The position numbers and the translations under genes are program-made. From Eurosta solidaginis (Eukaryota > Arthropoda > Insecta > Diptera > Tephritidae), in assembly GCF_040869045.1 (NCBI RefSeq), contig NC_090319.1, positions 391,793,601 to 391,857,600 on the forward strand: a stretch of DNA of 64,000 bases, given 5' to 3'. Shown piece by piece: positions 31,105-42,271 of this stretch; the first letter of the stretch is position 1, and each line of letters opens with the position of its first letter. The notes beneath the pieces were generated by a model, which did no database searches, was not told the DNA's origin, and saw nothing but the letters and a program-made list of their open reading frames with translations.

Positions 31105-31860
31105 TCAGGCCCCTATTATGAGACAAATTCGATCTTCGACTGTGGTCGAAAGAGCTGATCGAACGAATTTTCATTCGGTATTACGACGCGCGTTTGATGA
31201 AGGCAAACATTATTGTGAATTTCGATAAATTCAAAAGTTCACAATAGCACATTTCCAATACTCTGTCAAATAAAATATAATAAATAAACAAAAGCACAAC
31301 TAGTTATTAAATGCAAATATTAAAAATAAAAGTATGACTACAACGGAATTGTGGTTTGATGATTCGTCAGATGAAGAGGAAAGCTTACTGGAGCTAGCCA
31401 GAAGTAGGAGACGGGTAAGATGGTTCAAATCTTTTGGAAGTGAATTCCACCACGTAAGTGTAGCTTTCTAAATAAGTTGTTAAATTGTTGAAATTATAAG
31501 TTTTGTTTATAGATTTATTCAAAATTTCAGACTGTCCAAAGAAGCGTTCATGGACTTGTTGTCCAGTACAGATGAACTGCTGCAGGAATGCACAAGACCT
31601 TGGACCTATATAAAATTAATTCAAATAGTTTAAAATTACTAGTAGGTAGTAAAAAAGTAGAACATAAATACAAAAAACTTACATTTTAAACAATTCTTTT
31701 TCTATTCGATACAGCATCGACTACAAATTTCTATTCGCTTGAAAATTAGATACACAACGAAAATTTCGACAGAGATGAGTTGTCATAATACCAATTTCAA
31801 ATTCGATTTTCGATAGCCAGCGAAGATCGAAGATGAATAATGCTCATAATAGGGGCCTCA
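31105..31860 (+). mobile_element. PIF/Harbinger DNA transposon, internal-deletion derivative
   Basis: Perfect 15-bp terminal inverted repeats GGCCCCTATTATGAG (31108-31122) and CTCATAATAGGGGCC (31843-31857), flanked by 3-bp duplications TCA (31105-31107, 31858-31860). A 3-bp duplication is the PIF/Harbinger signature. The interior keeps the N-terminal part of a HARBI1-like transposase, and the catalytic DDE portion is absent. Confidence 0.82.
31334..31633 (+). pseudogene. Truncated Harbinger transposase N-terminus
   Basis: ATG 31334 opens MTTTELWFDDSSDEEESLLE... to a GTAAGT donor at 31454. A pyrimidine/AT-rich stretch ends TATAG at 31512. After it, one frame reads RFIQNFRLSKEAFMDLL and then SSTDELLQECTRPW, ending at TAA 31631. 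The FRLSKEAF..LL block is typical of HARBI1-like proteins. The phases of the apparent exons do not join cleanly, and everything after the N-terminal region is deleted. Confidence 0.7.
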
Positions 31861-31886
31861 GTCGTAAAGTAAAGCACACAGATGAG

Positions 31887-32054
31887 TAGTAATGAACGAT
31901 ATTTCACTATCGATGATTGCATCGCCGCTATCACTATTAGTATTAGAATTTCACGCTGAAGGAAAATCGCCAATCGCTATAATCGCTATTGGCGATATTC
32001 TGCCAGCGGTGATTGTCATTCAAAAGCCAATAGCGAAATATCGTTCCATCACTA
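31887..32054. mobile_element. Short palindromic MITE, 168 bp
   Basis: TAGTAATGAACGATATTTC at the left mirrors GAAATATCGTTCCATCACTA at the right (one or two differences), with further symmetry inside (ATCGCC..GGCGAT). Flanks ATGAG/GTGAG may be a decayed 5-bp duplication. No coding capacity. Confidence 0.6.
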
Positions 32055-32377
32055 GTGAGAACTAGCAAACGAAAAGGAAAATTTGTATGGCGCGTGAAAA
32101 GTGCACACTCCTCGAAACTGTTGCAAATTTCATATGATTTTTCAATTGAAAATTGTAAAATAATAGTAAAAAGTGTCATTCAATATAACGAGTGCGTGCT
32201 TGTGGTTAAAAAGTTACATAAAAGTGGCTGAAATACCTAGGATACTCTGTTTGGAAATTTATATTGTGAGTGCTTGTGACTTCCATTCGTTGTCGCGACT
32301 GCCACTATAATTTCCTATACATATTTTGACTATTTTAATTGTATTGACTTTATTGAATTGAACTTAAATTTTTAAAA
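32055..32377 (+). promoter_or_regulatory. Upstream region / 5' UTR of probable Acf
   Basis: No repeat recognised. It should hold the promoter and leader of the gene starting at 32378. No clear TATA box or initiator could be chosen. Confidence 0.35.
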
Positions 32378-32499
32378 ATGCCTATTTGCAAACGCGATGG
32401 CTTTGACAATATGCCATCCCGAACTCGAGACGAGACCTTTCAAGATAACGACGAAGTCTTCTTTTGTGAAGTTACAAAGGAAATTTTCCGTGACTATGA
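32378..32499 (+). CDS. Acf: Probable Acf (ACF1) first coding exon, WAC-domain N-terminus
   Basis: ATG 32378 in an AAAA-ATG context gives 40 codons plus two bases, then a GTAAGT donor at 32500. The peptide begins MPICKRDGFDN and continues DNDEVFFCEVTKEIFRDYE. The N-terminal MPxxxR...F and the block DEVFxCxVTxEIFRxY are the start of the WAC domain of ACF1/BAZ1A proteins, the large subunit of ISWI chromatin-assembly complexes that binds DNA and helps space nucleosomes. No later exon was found in the remaining 31.5 kb, which is transposons. Intron 1 would therefore be very long, or the locus is disrupted or a fragment. The family call rests on about 40 residues. Confidence 0.66.
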
Positions 32500-33199
32500 G
32501 TAAGTTACTTAATCAATTATTAATTATATGTTCTTCACATATATTAGCATAGTATTTCACAATATACTATATCGTTTTAAGATTCCTATGGGATTCAAGG
32601 TGCATCATATTTTCGCGAAACTAAGATACTTTAAGAATTAGCGGGGATAAAGAACGCTAATAAATTGTTGTGGAAAGCATAAAACAAATGTAATCAAAAA
32701 ATGCCCGCAGCTGCTGCGTCCGACGGATGGCGGGAAGACTGAAAACCAACGCATGTAGAGTTGCCATATACCCAACGCGTCATTGTTTATGTTGCATTAA
32801 GCGAATTTCAATGCATCATTACGAATACCATGGAAATTAATTTATGGGATGGTTTAATTTTCATGATTTGTAGCGTCTGTAAAAAGACATTGACAGTAAA
32901 TTTACCTGCCATTTCCGGTCTGACAATTCTCGTGTGCAGTAATTATTACCATAATATGTTTCTAAAGGTTCCGTTGAGGAGAAATTCACTTCTGTTATAA
33001 GACTTTATGTTGTGTAAGACGGTCCCAAATATGGTTAAAAAAAACTGAACACTTCAATTTCTTTTTTTTCTGGTTGAGAAAAAAATTTAGTTCTGTTTGA
33101 ATCAAGGGCTGAAACTGTTATTCCTTTTATAATATAAGTCCTTGCAAAACTATTAATATTGGACTTTAAATATATTTGGACCAAGATAAAAATTATTTT
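32500..33199. other. Intron-side DNA after the Acf exon
   Basis: No second WAC exon recognised. A 79-codon frame at 32761-33000 contains CSVCKKTL but only one Cys pair and no known fold. The part from about 33050 belongs to the left side of a foldback element. Confidence 0.4.
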
Positions 33200-33349
33200 C
33201 GGATTTTTATTTTTGAGTCCGATAGAACTAGTTAAACTCGGACTTTTAAAAATAAAAGTCCCGAAATAAAAGTTAAATCCATATATGGTTAAATATATAT
33301 GCATTTATATACATATATGGTTAAATAAATATATATATACATATGTACA

Positions 33350-33962
33350 TCTATATATATAAAAAGAAGTGTACATTTTGATTGTCACTCCATAACTCGA
33401 GAACGGATAGAAAGATTGCTATGAAATTTTTAGGAAAGATACAGGAAGGAGAGATGATGGTTGATTTTGAAATCCCAAATCGGTTTAGCCTTTCTTGGCT
33501 TATAATTTTTTTTTTTTAGAAAAATATCAAAATTTGAAAAAATAAAAAATAAAAAAATTGATGCCGAATTTAATTGACGCGACAATATTGACCGGAACAG
33601 CGAAAAATGAAATTGTACTCATACCACGTATTCCACTGATTCCAACAGACATGCCATTTGAATTTAAGCGTTTGCAATTCCCAGTGCATCTATCATTTGT
33701 CATGTCCATCAATAAGGCACAAGGACAAACGCTTCAAATATGCGGATTAAATTTGGAGGAGCCGTGGTCTGCTCAATAGTTGGAACTCCAAATTGTTTGT
33801 TTGTGTTCGCTTCCAATGGACAAACTAAAAATACTGTATATCCAAATGTTTTGGTTTGACATTAATAATTTTGAATTACAATGCATTCATTTCATAAAAA
33901 AGTTTATAAAATTTCATTTCTTTTTTTGGTTGGTTGCTACGAAGTGCAACGGGGCCCGCTAG
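33350..33962 (+). mobile_element. Helitron remnant
   Basis: Starts TC (TCTATATATATAAAAAG) after an A and ends GCTAG before a T, the Helitron rule (5' TC, 3' CTRR, insertion between A and T). A short CGGG/CCCG stem precedes the 3' end. The start region (ACTCGAGAACGGATAGAAAG) resembles animal Helitron 5' ends. Only the last part of the helicase remains. Confidence 0.8.
33558..33779 (+). pseudogene. Helitron Rep/helicase C-terminal fragment
   Basis: The frame reads LIDATILTGTAKNEIVLIPR, then IPLIPTDMPFEFKRLQFPV, then SINKAQGQTLQICGLNLEEP, the last motifs of the Pif1-type helicase domain of Helitrons (INKAQGQT is helicase motif VI region). It ends at a TAG before the usual final motifs, and everything upstream is deleted. 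Confidence 0.85.
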
Positions 33963-33988
33963 TATATGTATAATATATTTATAAATCT

Positions 33989-35479
33989 CCCTGGCACAAT
34001 AGTGAGCTCAAACATCTAAAAAATTTGAGAAACAAGTTCTTTAAAAAATATAAGCTTACTAATCAGCGTCGATTTTACGATTTGTTTATTGTTTATAAGA
34101 AAAAATTTAACAATCTTAATAAGTTTTTATATGCTAAGTACGTCAGAAATTTTGTGGTAAACATCAAGAGCAATCCGAAGAACTTTTGAAGTTACATTAA
34201 CTCCATGAAGAGCGTATCTAGCATACCGAAATCAGTAACCTACAATAATATTACTGCCAACTCTGTTAATGAGGCTGCTAATCTCTTTGCTGACTTCTTC
34301 TCGACGAACTTTATCACTGATAATGATTTGCTTGTGGAAGATACAGATAACATACACAAGTTAATTAAGTCTCCCTTCGCTAATAATTTTGGGTCACTTA
34401 CTCTCACTGAGGCAGACATAGTTGAGGGGATAATAAAACTTAAAAATTCCTCCAGAACTGATGTTGACAATCTTTCAGTTATTCTATTGAAAAATTGTCC
34501 TTCGCTCGTACGACCGTTAATGATTATATTCAATAAATCATTGGCATCGGGTATTTTTATTGATGACTGGAAACAAACATCAGTCACTCCCATTTTTAAG
34601 TCTGGCAACAAAAGTAACTGTTCTAATTACAGGCCTATTTCCAAATTGTCTACAACTTCGAAGCTTTTTGAATGTGTTGTTAATGACAAGCTTTACTTTA
34701 GTATTAAACACATGATTTGCGCCAATCAAGATGGTTGTGTCCCGGCCAGATCCACATTAACGAACCTCTCTGTCTTTTCTGAGGATTGCTACGCGACATT
34801 TAGGCGGGGTTTTCAGGTTGATACAATGTACCTAGACTTCTCCAAGGCATTCGATAAAATTTCTCATAAAATTTTAATTGCGAAATTAGCTTGTTATGGG
34901 TTCCACTCTACGTTCCTACAGTGGATTAAATCTTACCTGCACAACAGAAGTAATGTTGTAAATATTGACGGTGTTTATTCGAAACCATTTTGGGCCACCT
35001 CTGGAGTGCCCCAGGGCAGTATTCTGGGCCCTTTACTATTTATCTTGTTCATTAATGACATTAGCTCTTGCTTCTCATCTACCAAATTTCTGCTTTATGC
35101 TGATGATCTCAAGATCTATTCTGAGATCAGTTGTTATAATGATGTCGTTGTTCTTCAATCTGAGATTAATAAGCTTTATATGTGGTGTGTTAAGAACCGT
35201 CTTTTCCTTAATATAAGTAAGTGCCACACTGTGACGTATGGTAAACTGCTGAGGCCGCTTCATACCTCCTATCATATTGCAGAAACCTTTCTTCGAACGA
35301 CTCTTGAAGTTGAAGACTTGGTATACTTCGACTCAAAGTTTAATTTTAACACTCACGTCAGCTTCACAATTTCTAAGGCGCTTTCAATGCTTGCTTTTGT
35401 CAGACGCCATTCCGCACACTTCTCTGACCCCTACACACTCAAAGTTTTATATACGTCCTTTGTGCGGTCCAAACTTTAG
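33989..35479 (+). pseudogene. LINE-B reverse transcriptase
   Basis: One frame with a single internal TGA (34187-34189, where related LINEs have Trp in NPKxFW), then open from 34190 to 35479. RT motifs: NYRPISKLSTTSKLFE near 34625, LDFSKAFDKISH near 34830, SGVPQGSILGPLLFILFIND near 35000, catalytic LLYADDLKIYS near 35095, NRLFLNISKC near 35205. The frame ends in the YTSFVRSKL region; the C-terminus continues in another frame. Confidence 0.88.
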
Positions 35480-35834
35480 TGTGCGGCTTTCATTACGTTT
35501 CTCTGAACCGATCCCGTCTTATGAGTCTCGATGCCAACTACTATCCCTAAACAATCGCAGAATTCTTTTGGCCTCGTTGTTCATTTTCGATCTTTTCACG
35601 GGCAAAATTGACTGCGCGCTGCTTCTTGAAAGACTATGCTTAAATACTCCCTGTAGAAACCTCCGCCACTTTGAAATCTTTTTCATAGGGCTGAGTAGAA
35701 CTGTTTATAACTCAAAAGTGCCTATTAACAGAGCCCTATCAGAAATTAATTGCTTCTCAAGTGTTTTGGATATTGATTTCTCCGACTCAAAATACGCTTT
35801 TCAACTTAAACTAAAAAATTACTTGATAATATAA
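35480..35834 (+). pseudogene. LINE-B C-terminal segment, frame-shifted
   Basis: In the next frame SLRFSEPIPSYESRCQLLSL, then FIFDLFTGKIDCALLLERL, up to the stop at 35832-35834, is the usual C-terminal tail of this LINE type. The expected SKLEYAS..W segment is missing, so a short deletion near 35480-35500 accompanies the frame change. Confidence 0.8.
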
Positions 35835-35924
35835 ATTCTTTTTGCTAGTGTTCTCCATAGCTTAATATAAGCTGGTCTCTGTAATTTAGTCATAAGTGTC
35901 TGTACTAAACATTTGTTCCTAGAC

Positions 35925-35955
<31 letters not shown>

Positions 35956-35961
35956 ATATAT

Positions 35962-36649
35962 TGTAACGAATTCACTTGCAAATCCTCTTATTTGCAATCT
36001 TCTGCTAAGTTCGTATCGCTAAACTGTTGAATAAATAACTCCAATATGTAATAATGCAAAATGGCCTTTATTCAAGTACTTCAGAATAACACTTGTACTT
36101 TGCAACGAATAGCTTACTTAATACCAAACTGATTGACAGCTCAAATGAAACTCTACTATTCAAAATAATACTGCTATAGCTCGCTAGATAGCGCTTAATC
36201 CAAATCTCAAATAAAACTGAATTACTTCTTACTCGCTTGCCCCGCTTTTATAGTTTACGCTGCTCTTCGATTTCCAGAACTTACTAGTTGTTTCGGCTAC
36301 AAAATCGCCAGCCACAACTACGTGCACAAATTATTGCCCTCTCTTGTGACCACTGAGATAAGATATATGCATGTGTTTGTGCATTGCCGCTCCGCTGCTC
36401 GTATACGTACATATGTGTAGACGCAATTATTTATTCGTTTATGTAGATACATAAAGATTGAATTATTGATGTGAATGTTTGTAGTTTACAGTCTCTCGCG
36501 CGCACATAGGCGTATAAGTAAATGCATCTGTGTGTGACATCTCTCTGGGCTGCCTTATATATGTGTATACTTGATTTGATTATTAACGTAAATACTGCTT
36601 GGCATGGCCTTAGCATCGCCTTAGTGATGGGAAACTAATATCCGTAACA
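35962..36649 (-). repeat. 3' LTR of SAP-Gypsy
   Basis: 688 bp. It matches the right LTR apart from a few indels, such as absence of GCATACTTCTAG near 36252 and a shorter end near 36630. Confidence 0.9.
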
Positions 36650-36660
36650 CTGCCCTCCAC
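36650..36660 (-). promoter_or_regulatory. Polypurine tract
   Basis: Minus strand GTGGAGGGCAG lies between the pol stop and the LTR start TGTTACGG, the expected place of the plus-strand primer. Confidence 0.65.
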
Positions 36661-37947
36661 CTAAGTCTGATCGTCCCGATCAAACAAATCTCTCGATCTA
36701 AACGTTGCCAGCCTTTCCAAATGGACCACTTTCATTTTGGTTCGTGGTTTACCGATGGTTTGTATGCGGTACACTACATCGTTGATCCGTTTTACAACTT
36801 TGTATGGGCCTTCCCAATTACACTGCAATTTCGGGGACAAACCTTTTTTACGTTGTGGGTTGTATAACAGCACCAAATCTCCTTCCTGAAAACCTTCTGA
36901 ATTAATTGCTTTATCGTATCTGGCTTTCATCTTGTCACTCATAATCTTTGTTCTTTGCCTTATCAGATCATGTATTTCTCTTAGCTCTTCTTCCAAATCA
37001 CTAGTGGATTTCCTGACATTTCTCCCCGCATTGGCATCTATCCCAAACTTCAAATCAGCTGGCAGTCTAAGGTCATTGCCAAAAATTACTTTTGTGGGGG
37101 TTTGGCCCGTTGTCTCATGCACTGCTGATCGGTAAGCCATCAAGAATAATGGTATGCGGGTATCCCATTCTTTATGGTACTTGTCTACTACTTTCCTTAA
37201 GTGCTCCTCCAATGTTCTATTGAATCGTTCTACCATACCATCGGATTGAGGATGCAATGCAGTTGTCCGTGTTTTTCGAATGCCCAATGACTTACACATT
37301 TCCTGGAACACAGCTTATTCGAAATTCCTGCCTTGGTCAGAATGTAGCTCCATTGGTACACCATACCTTGCAACCCATTCGTTTTTAACCACTTCTGCTA
37401 CTGTTTCTGCTTCTTGGTTTGGGATTGGGTATACCTCTGGCCATTTACTGAAATAATCCATAACCACCAGTACGTATTTGTTTCCGCGGTTACTAGTAGG
37501 AAATGGACCTGCGACATCCATGGCGATTCTTTCAAATGGCGCACCTGAGTTATATTGATTCATCTGGCCATGACTTCGTGTTCTGAACCCTTTCGCTCTG
37601 CTGCAAACCTCGCAGTTCGCAATCCACTCAGTGACCGACTGACGGCAACCAACCCAATAGAATCTCTGTTTAATCTTCTCGAGCGTCTTCGTGATTCCAA
37701 GATGACCTCCGCTTGGACCATTATGCAGCTCGCTGAGCACGTCAGGAATCCTCTTTCTGGGAACAACTATCAGTTTATTCTTGTATTTACCATCCTCACT
37801 CTCCCATAGTCGATGAAGGCAACCGGATATCAATTCTAAACTGTTCCACTGTGCCCAATATGACTTCGCAATGGGACTCTCTGCTGACATCTCTTCTCTG
37901 TTTGGTCTTTCGTTCGAGCCCTTGCATAACACGTGACAGATCTGCAT
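36661..37947 (-). pseudogene. pol: integrase
   Basis: One frame with a single internal TAA (37315-37317, after SDQGRNFE). Zinc region: HNGPSGGHLGITKTLEK then CEVCSRAKG (about 37730-37590). Catalytic core: MDVAGPFP near 37520, HSDQGRNF near 37325, and the Glu in DGMVERFNRTLEEH near 37225. C-terminal GPY/F-type module: WEGPYKVVKRINDVVYRIQT near 36810. The stop abuts the purine tract. The start overlaps the RT-RNase H frame. Confidence 0.88.
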
Positions 37948-39100
37948 CTTCTAGCTGGCACTTTCTTAGCTGTTCCTTGTCCCATTCATCTGTACATGTT
38001 ATATTCATTAGCCGGACATCTATAATGTCTTCTTTAGCCTCGGCTTTTGAACAGTGCTTGCATTCCAAACTACATGGTCTTCGTGACATTGCATCAGCAT
38101 TTCCATGTGTACTACCTTTTCGATGCTCAATGGAAAAGTCGTAGCTTTGTAGTCGCTCGATCCACCGTGCCAATTGTCCTTCCGGATTACGGAACTGCAG
38201 AAGCCATTTCAATGCTGCGTGATCTGCCCTGACACGGAATCGCTGGCCGTAGAGGTATTTGTGAAAATGTTTAATGCAGTCTACCAATGCCAACAGCTCT
38301 CTCCGCGTAACACAGTAGTTCCTCTCTGGTTTTCCAATCGAACGGCTGTAATATGCAACTACCTTCTCCTGTCCATCGACCAGTTGTGATAAAACGCCTC
38401 CTATAGCATATCCACTCGCATCTGTATCCAGAATAAATGTTGCTCCTGGAATCGGATATGCTAACATTGGGGCAGTGCACAAACGCTCCTTCAATGTTTG
38501 GAAAGCCACTTCTTGCTCCTTCTTCCATTCAAAAGCTTTGTTTTTTCTTGTAAGCTCATGGAGGCTATGGGCTACGCTGGAAAAATTTGGTACAAATCGG
38601 CGGTAATATGTGCACAGCCCAAGAAAACTTCTCAATTCATGTAGGTTCTGTGGTCTTGGCCAATCCTTTACAGCCTCTATTTTTTCGTTCGCAGTGCAGA
38701 TGCCCTCTGTCGTTACCTTGTGACCCAAATAATTGACTTCCTTTTTAAACAGCGCACACTTTTTGGGACTTAACTTCAGACCAGCGCCAGCTATTCTCTG
38801 GAAAACTTCCTCCAAGTTCTTAAGATGTTCATCAAAGTTCTTGCCCAATACGATGATGTCGTCCAGGTACACCAAGCATGTTTTCCAATGTAGTCCTTTC
38901 AGTACCTGGTCCATGAGTCTCTCAAAAGTAGCTGGTGCATTACAAAGTCCAAAAGGCATCACTGTAAATTGCCAAAGACCATCACCGACACTGAAGGCTG
39001 TTTTCTCTTTATCTTCCTCCTTCACCTCCACTTGCCAGTAGCCGCTTTTCAAGTCCAGAAAACCATTTCGTACCAGATAGCGAGTCCAGAGTGTCGCCAA
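37796..39100 (-). pseudogene. pol: reverse transcriptase core and RNase H
   Basis: Follows a frameshift near 39050. LDLKSGYWQVEVKEEDK, VMPFGLCNAPATF, catalytic LVYLDDIIV near 38850; RNase H with LDTDASGYAIGGVL near 38430 and VRADHAALKWLL near 38215; connection to integrase CSLECKHC. The first dozen residues are from the wrong frame. It ends where another shift moves into the integrase frame (about 37800-37950). Confidence 0.88.
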
Positions 39101-40136
39101 TTCTTGGCAATGGGTAGCTATCCTTTTTCGTTACGTCATTCAACTTCCGGTAGTCCACGCAAAACCTCATTTTTCCATCCTTCTTTTTTACAAGTACTAC
39201 CGGTGAGCTCCATGGACTAGCTGATGGTTCGATGACGCCGCTGTCGCTCATTTCTTGAATGATTTGACTCACAACTTCCCGCTTTGCCAGTGGAACACTA
39301 CGTGGAGCTTGACGGATCGGCCTCGCATCTCCAGTGTCAATTTGGTGTTTCACAACGTTGGTGCGTCCTGGTTTAATGTCCTGGTCAAATATGTTCGCGT
39401 ACTTTAGGAGCAGTTGTTTTGCCTTACTCTGATAGGGGTCCTCTAGCCCATGCGTCCATGCCGTGATATCATTTGAAAGATCAGTATTACTAGATGAAAC
39501 GTATTCCTGGAGCTGTTCACAGTTAATAACTACTTCGGCCTCTTGGCATCTTCCCAAAATAGCTCCTTTGGTCAAATTGAATGGTGACTTGAACTCATTG
39601 AGTACTCTTACCGGAATACGTCCATCTTGTTTTGTCATAGCCAGGGTTTTTCCTACAAGTATGTTCAGTGCTGATTTATTTGCTGCTTCGACAACCCACA
39701 ATTTGTTTGTCCCACAATCTCCATCTACCTTTGCCCAGATGACTGTTTCTGATTTTGGTGGTATTTGCGGACTCTCTTCCACCAGCACTCGTTTACTGCT
39801 GTAGCCTCTCTCGTAGCCGAAATTAAGTGGCACATCCATGTTCTTATATCGCATCGTCTTGCTTTGCATATCGATTTTGATGCCTTGGTTGATTAAGAAG
39901 TCCACTCCAATTATGATTTCATCAACAATACCTGCCACTATAAAATTGTGAAGTACCGTGACGTTCCCAATTGCTACTTCACATTCTACTTCTCCAATTA
40001 CCTGGGTGTCCTCTCCCGTGGCTGTACGTAATCTTGCTCCAAGCAATAGTCTTATCTTCTTGTTGACTAAATCCGCTCGAATGATGGAATGAGATGCACC
40101 CGTATCTACAGTCAGTAACCGTTCCTTTCCGTCCAC
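39009..40136 (-). pseudogene. pol: protease and reverse transcriptase N-terminus
   Basis: LLTVDTGASHSIIRADL carries the protease active site (near 40110). IIIGVDFLINQGI follows, then the RT entry SGVIEPSASPWSSPVVLVKK and FCVDYRKLNDVTKKDSYPLP (near 39190-39130). The open frame extends upstream of 40136 into the end of gag in the -1 register. After GTKWFS the frame is lost. Confidence 0.88.
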
Positions 40137-40243
40137 ATGTCCTCCAACAGTAAGATTGCTTGACCTTCTTCCAATTTGCGAGATAGAGATTATGGGGCAT
40201 TCAATTGAGGGAGCCAGCTGTCGCCCCTTGCGGCTGACTCGCT

Positions 40244-41509
40244 TTAGTTTAACGATTGAGTGGATTTGGAGATTTGCTCGTCTCCTTCAGCTCTGCGTTT
40301 ACGGCCACCCACATTGTTGGAACTATTGGAATTGCTACTGCAATGACGTGCAATGTGACCTGGGTTACCGCACTTGAAACATTTCATAACTCCGGCATTT
40401 TTCTGTTGTGATCCCTTCAGAGCTTCCAAAATTGTATCTACCCACTCCGGCCTTTCTACTTCCACACGATGAGCTTTGTATGCTGGTTTACTCAATAATG
40501 ACGCCGTTTCCTGGGTCAATGCATGGGATACCGTTTCAGAAAATGTTTGCTTTGGGTTCGCGTATGTGGCTCGCTTCGTTTCGACGTCCCGTATGCCATT
40601 TATAAAGCTCTGAATCTTCACTCTTTCCGTGTATTCCACGGGTGCATCCGCATTTGCAAGATGAGCCAATCTTTCAATGTCCGAAGCAAACTCCTGCAAA
40701 GTCTCGTTAGCTTTTTGGTAGCGGTTTTGCAATTCTATTTGAAATATCTGTTTCCTGTGTTCGCTTCCGTATCGCCGTTCTACAGCAGCCATCAATGCGT
40801 CATAACTGTTCCGTTCGTACTCTGGAATAGTCTGTAAGATTTCGGCAGCTGGTCCTTTCAATGCTACGAAGAGTGCGGCAACTTTATCTTCCACATTCCA
40901 GTTGTTCACTGCTGCGGTCTTCTCAAACTGTAGCTTAAAGACCTGGAAAGGAACAGAACCGTCAAAGGATGGTGTTTTTACCTTTGGATTACTCGCTGAA
41001 ACTGCTGGACGATTAAGTTGCAATTCCTGTATACGACCTCTCAAAGCATCCACCTCTGCCTCAAATTTTTCTTCAAACTGCGTTATTTTCTCTTCTATAC
41101 GCGCTTCGAGTTTTGATGATATACGCGCCTCTTGCTCTTTCAGTTGTGTTTCCATCTTTGATGTAATCTGTGTCGACATTTCTGAAATACGTGTCTCATG
41201 TGATTCCAGCTGGGATGCCATATATGTCTTCTGCTCTTCAAGTTGAGATGACATTTGCGATGACATTTGCTTCAGCACTGCTAGTATCGCGTTAGTGTCT
41301 ACATTCGGAGTCTCTATCTTCTCTTCCAATTTAGTCGCTGGCTCTTCCACAGCGGGATAAAAGACATACTCGTCCACATCAATTCCTTCCAACTCCATTA
41401 CCTCTCGTAGCCGTGCTTGAAGTTCGATCTTATTGCCGGTTGTATTCAATCCACGGCTCTCCAACTCCTTCTTCAATTGCTGGATCTTCAATTCACTGAA
41501 CTTTGCCAT
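40244..41509 (-). CDS. Gag with N-terminal SAP motif
   Basis: 421 codons, intact. Residues about 4-38 (FSELKIQQLKKELESRGLNT, then GNKIELQARLREVM) fit the SAP motif, a helix-loop-helix that binds A/T-rich DNA in nuclear proteins. Residues about 75-165 form a coiled coil with repeated SQLE/EEQ/KMETQ units. The capsid region (about 180-345) includes VKTPSFDGSVPFQVFKLQFE and NRYQKANETLQEFASDIERL. A zinc knuckle CFKCGNPGHIARHC (Cx2Cx4Hx4C) lies near 380. Pol overlaps in the -1 frame. The SAP motif may help target chromatin; that is inference. Confidence 0.9.
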   Translation of the reverse strand: MAKFSELKIQQLKKELESRGLNTTGNKIELQARLREVMELEGIDVDEYVFYPAVEEPATKLEEKIETPNVDTNAILAVLKQMSSQMSSQLEEQKTYMASQLESHETRISEMSTQITSKMETQLKEQEARISSKLEARIEEKITQFEEKFEAEVDALRGRIQELQLNRPAVSASNPKVKTPSFDGSVPFQVFKLQFEKTAAVNNWNVEDKVAALFVALKGPAAEILQTIPEYERNSYDALMAAVERRYGSEHRKQIFQIELQNRYQKANETLQEFASDIERLAHLANADAPVEYTERVKIQSFINGIRDVETKRATYANPKQTFSETVSHALTQETASLLSKPAYKAHRVEVERPEWVDTILEALKGSQQKNAGVMKCFKCGNPGHIARHCSSNSNSSNNVGGRKRRAEGDEQISKSTQSLN

Positions 41510-41543
41510 GTCCTTGTAGTCCTCCGGAATTTATTCAACAATT

Positions 41544-41558
41544 CCTCCTCTGACACCA
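41544..41558 (-). promoter_or_regulatory. Primer binding site
   Basis: Minus strand TGGTGTCAGAGGAGG begins two bases inside the right LTR boundary, with the TGG expected for tRNA priming. Confidence 0.6.
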
Positions 41559-41560
41559 AT

Positions 41561-42251
41561 TGTAACGAATTTACTTGCAAATCCTCTTATTTGCAATTAA
41601 AACTGTTGAATAAATAACTCCAGTATGTAATAATGCAAAATGGCCTTTATTCAAGTACTTCAGAATAACACTTGTACTTTGCAACGAATAGCTTACTTAA
41701 CACCAAACTGATTGACAGCTCAAATGAAACTCTACTATTCAAAATAATACTGCTATAGCTCGCTAGATAGCGCTTAATCCAAATCTCAAATCAAACTGAA
41801 TTACTTCTTACTCGCTTGCCCCGCTTTTATAGTTTACGCTGCATACTTCTAGGCTCTTCGATTTCCAGAACTTACTAGTTGTTTCGGCTACAAAATCGCC
41901 AGCCACAACTACGTGCACAAATTATTGCCCTCTCTTGTGACCACTGAGATAAGATATATGCATGTGTTTGTGCATTGCCGCTCCGCTGCTCGTATACGTA
42001 CATATGTGTAGACGCAATTATTTATTCGTTTATGTAGATACATAAAGATTGAATTATTGATGTGAATGTTTGTAGTTTACAGTCTCTCGCGCGCACATAG
42101 GCGTATAAGTAAATGCATCTGTGTGTGACATCTCTCTGGGCTGCCTTATATATGTGTATACTTGATTTGATTATTAACGTAAATACTGCTTGGCATGGCC
42201 TTAGCATCGCCTTAGTGATGGGATAACTTAGTGATGGTAATATCCGTGACA
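41561..42251 (-). repeat. 5' LTR of SAP-Gypsy
   Basis: 691 bp, TGT...ACA on the plus-strand reading. It contains the GCATACTTCTAGGCTC segment missing from the other LTR and has lost a short piece near 41600. Confidence 0.9.
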
Positions 42252-42271
42252 ATATATACATATATGGTTAA

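Larger units (their letters stand above)
33985..35957 (+). mobile_element. LINE-B (Jockey/CR1-like), 5'-truncated
   Basis: Starts inside the endonuclease-RT linker (PWHNSELKHLKN) and ends with a (TAAA)n tail at about 35923-35957, in which the SAP-Gypsy later inserted. It lies just 3' of the Helitron remnant. Target duplications cannot be judged in the AT-rich flanks. Confidence 0.85.
35962..42251 (-). mobile_element. Ty3/Gypsy element with SAP-motif Gag
   Basis: Complete structure on the minus strand: LTRs 41561-42251 and 35962-36649 starting TGT and ending ACA, a primer site next to the right LTR, gag, pol in the -1 frame, and a purine tract abutting the left LTR. A 4-bp target duplication ATAT is at 35958-35961 and 42252-42255. 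Gag is intact; pol carries two frameshifts and one nonsense codon. It inserted in the (TAAA)n tail of LINE-B. A solo LTR of the same family is at 46354-47067. Confidence 0.9.

Noticed and set aside
32761..33000. Second Acf exon or zinc-finger gene (79-codon frame with CSVC)
   Set aside because: No WAC-domain similarity, only one Cys pair, and no good splice acceptor in matching phase.
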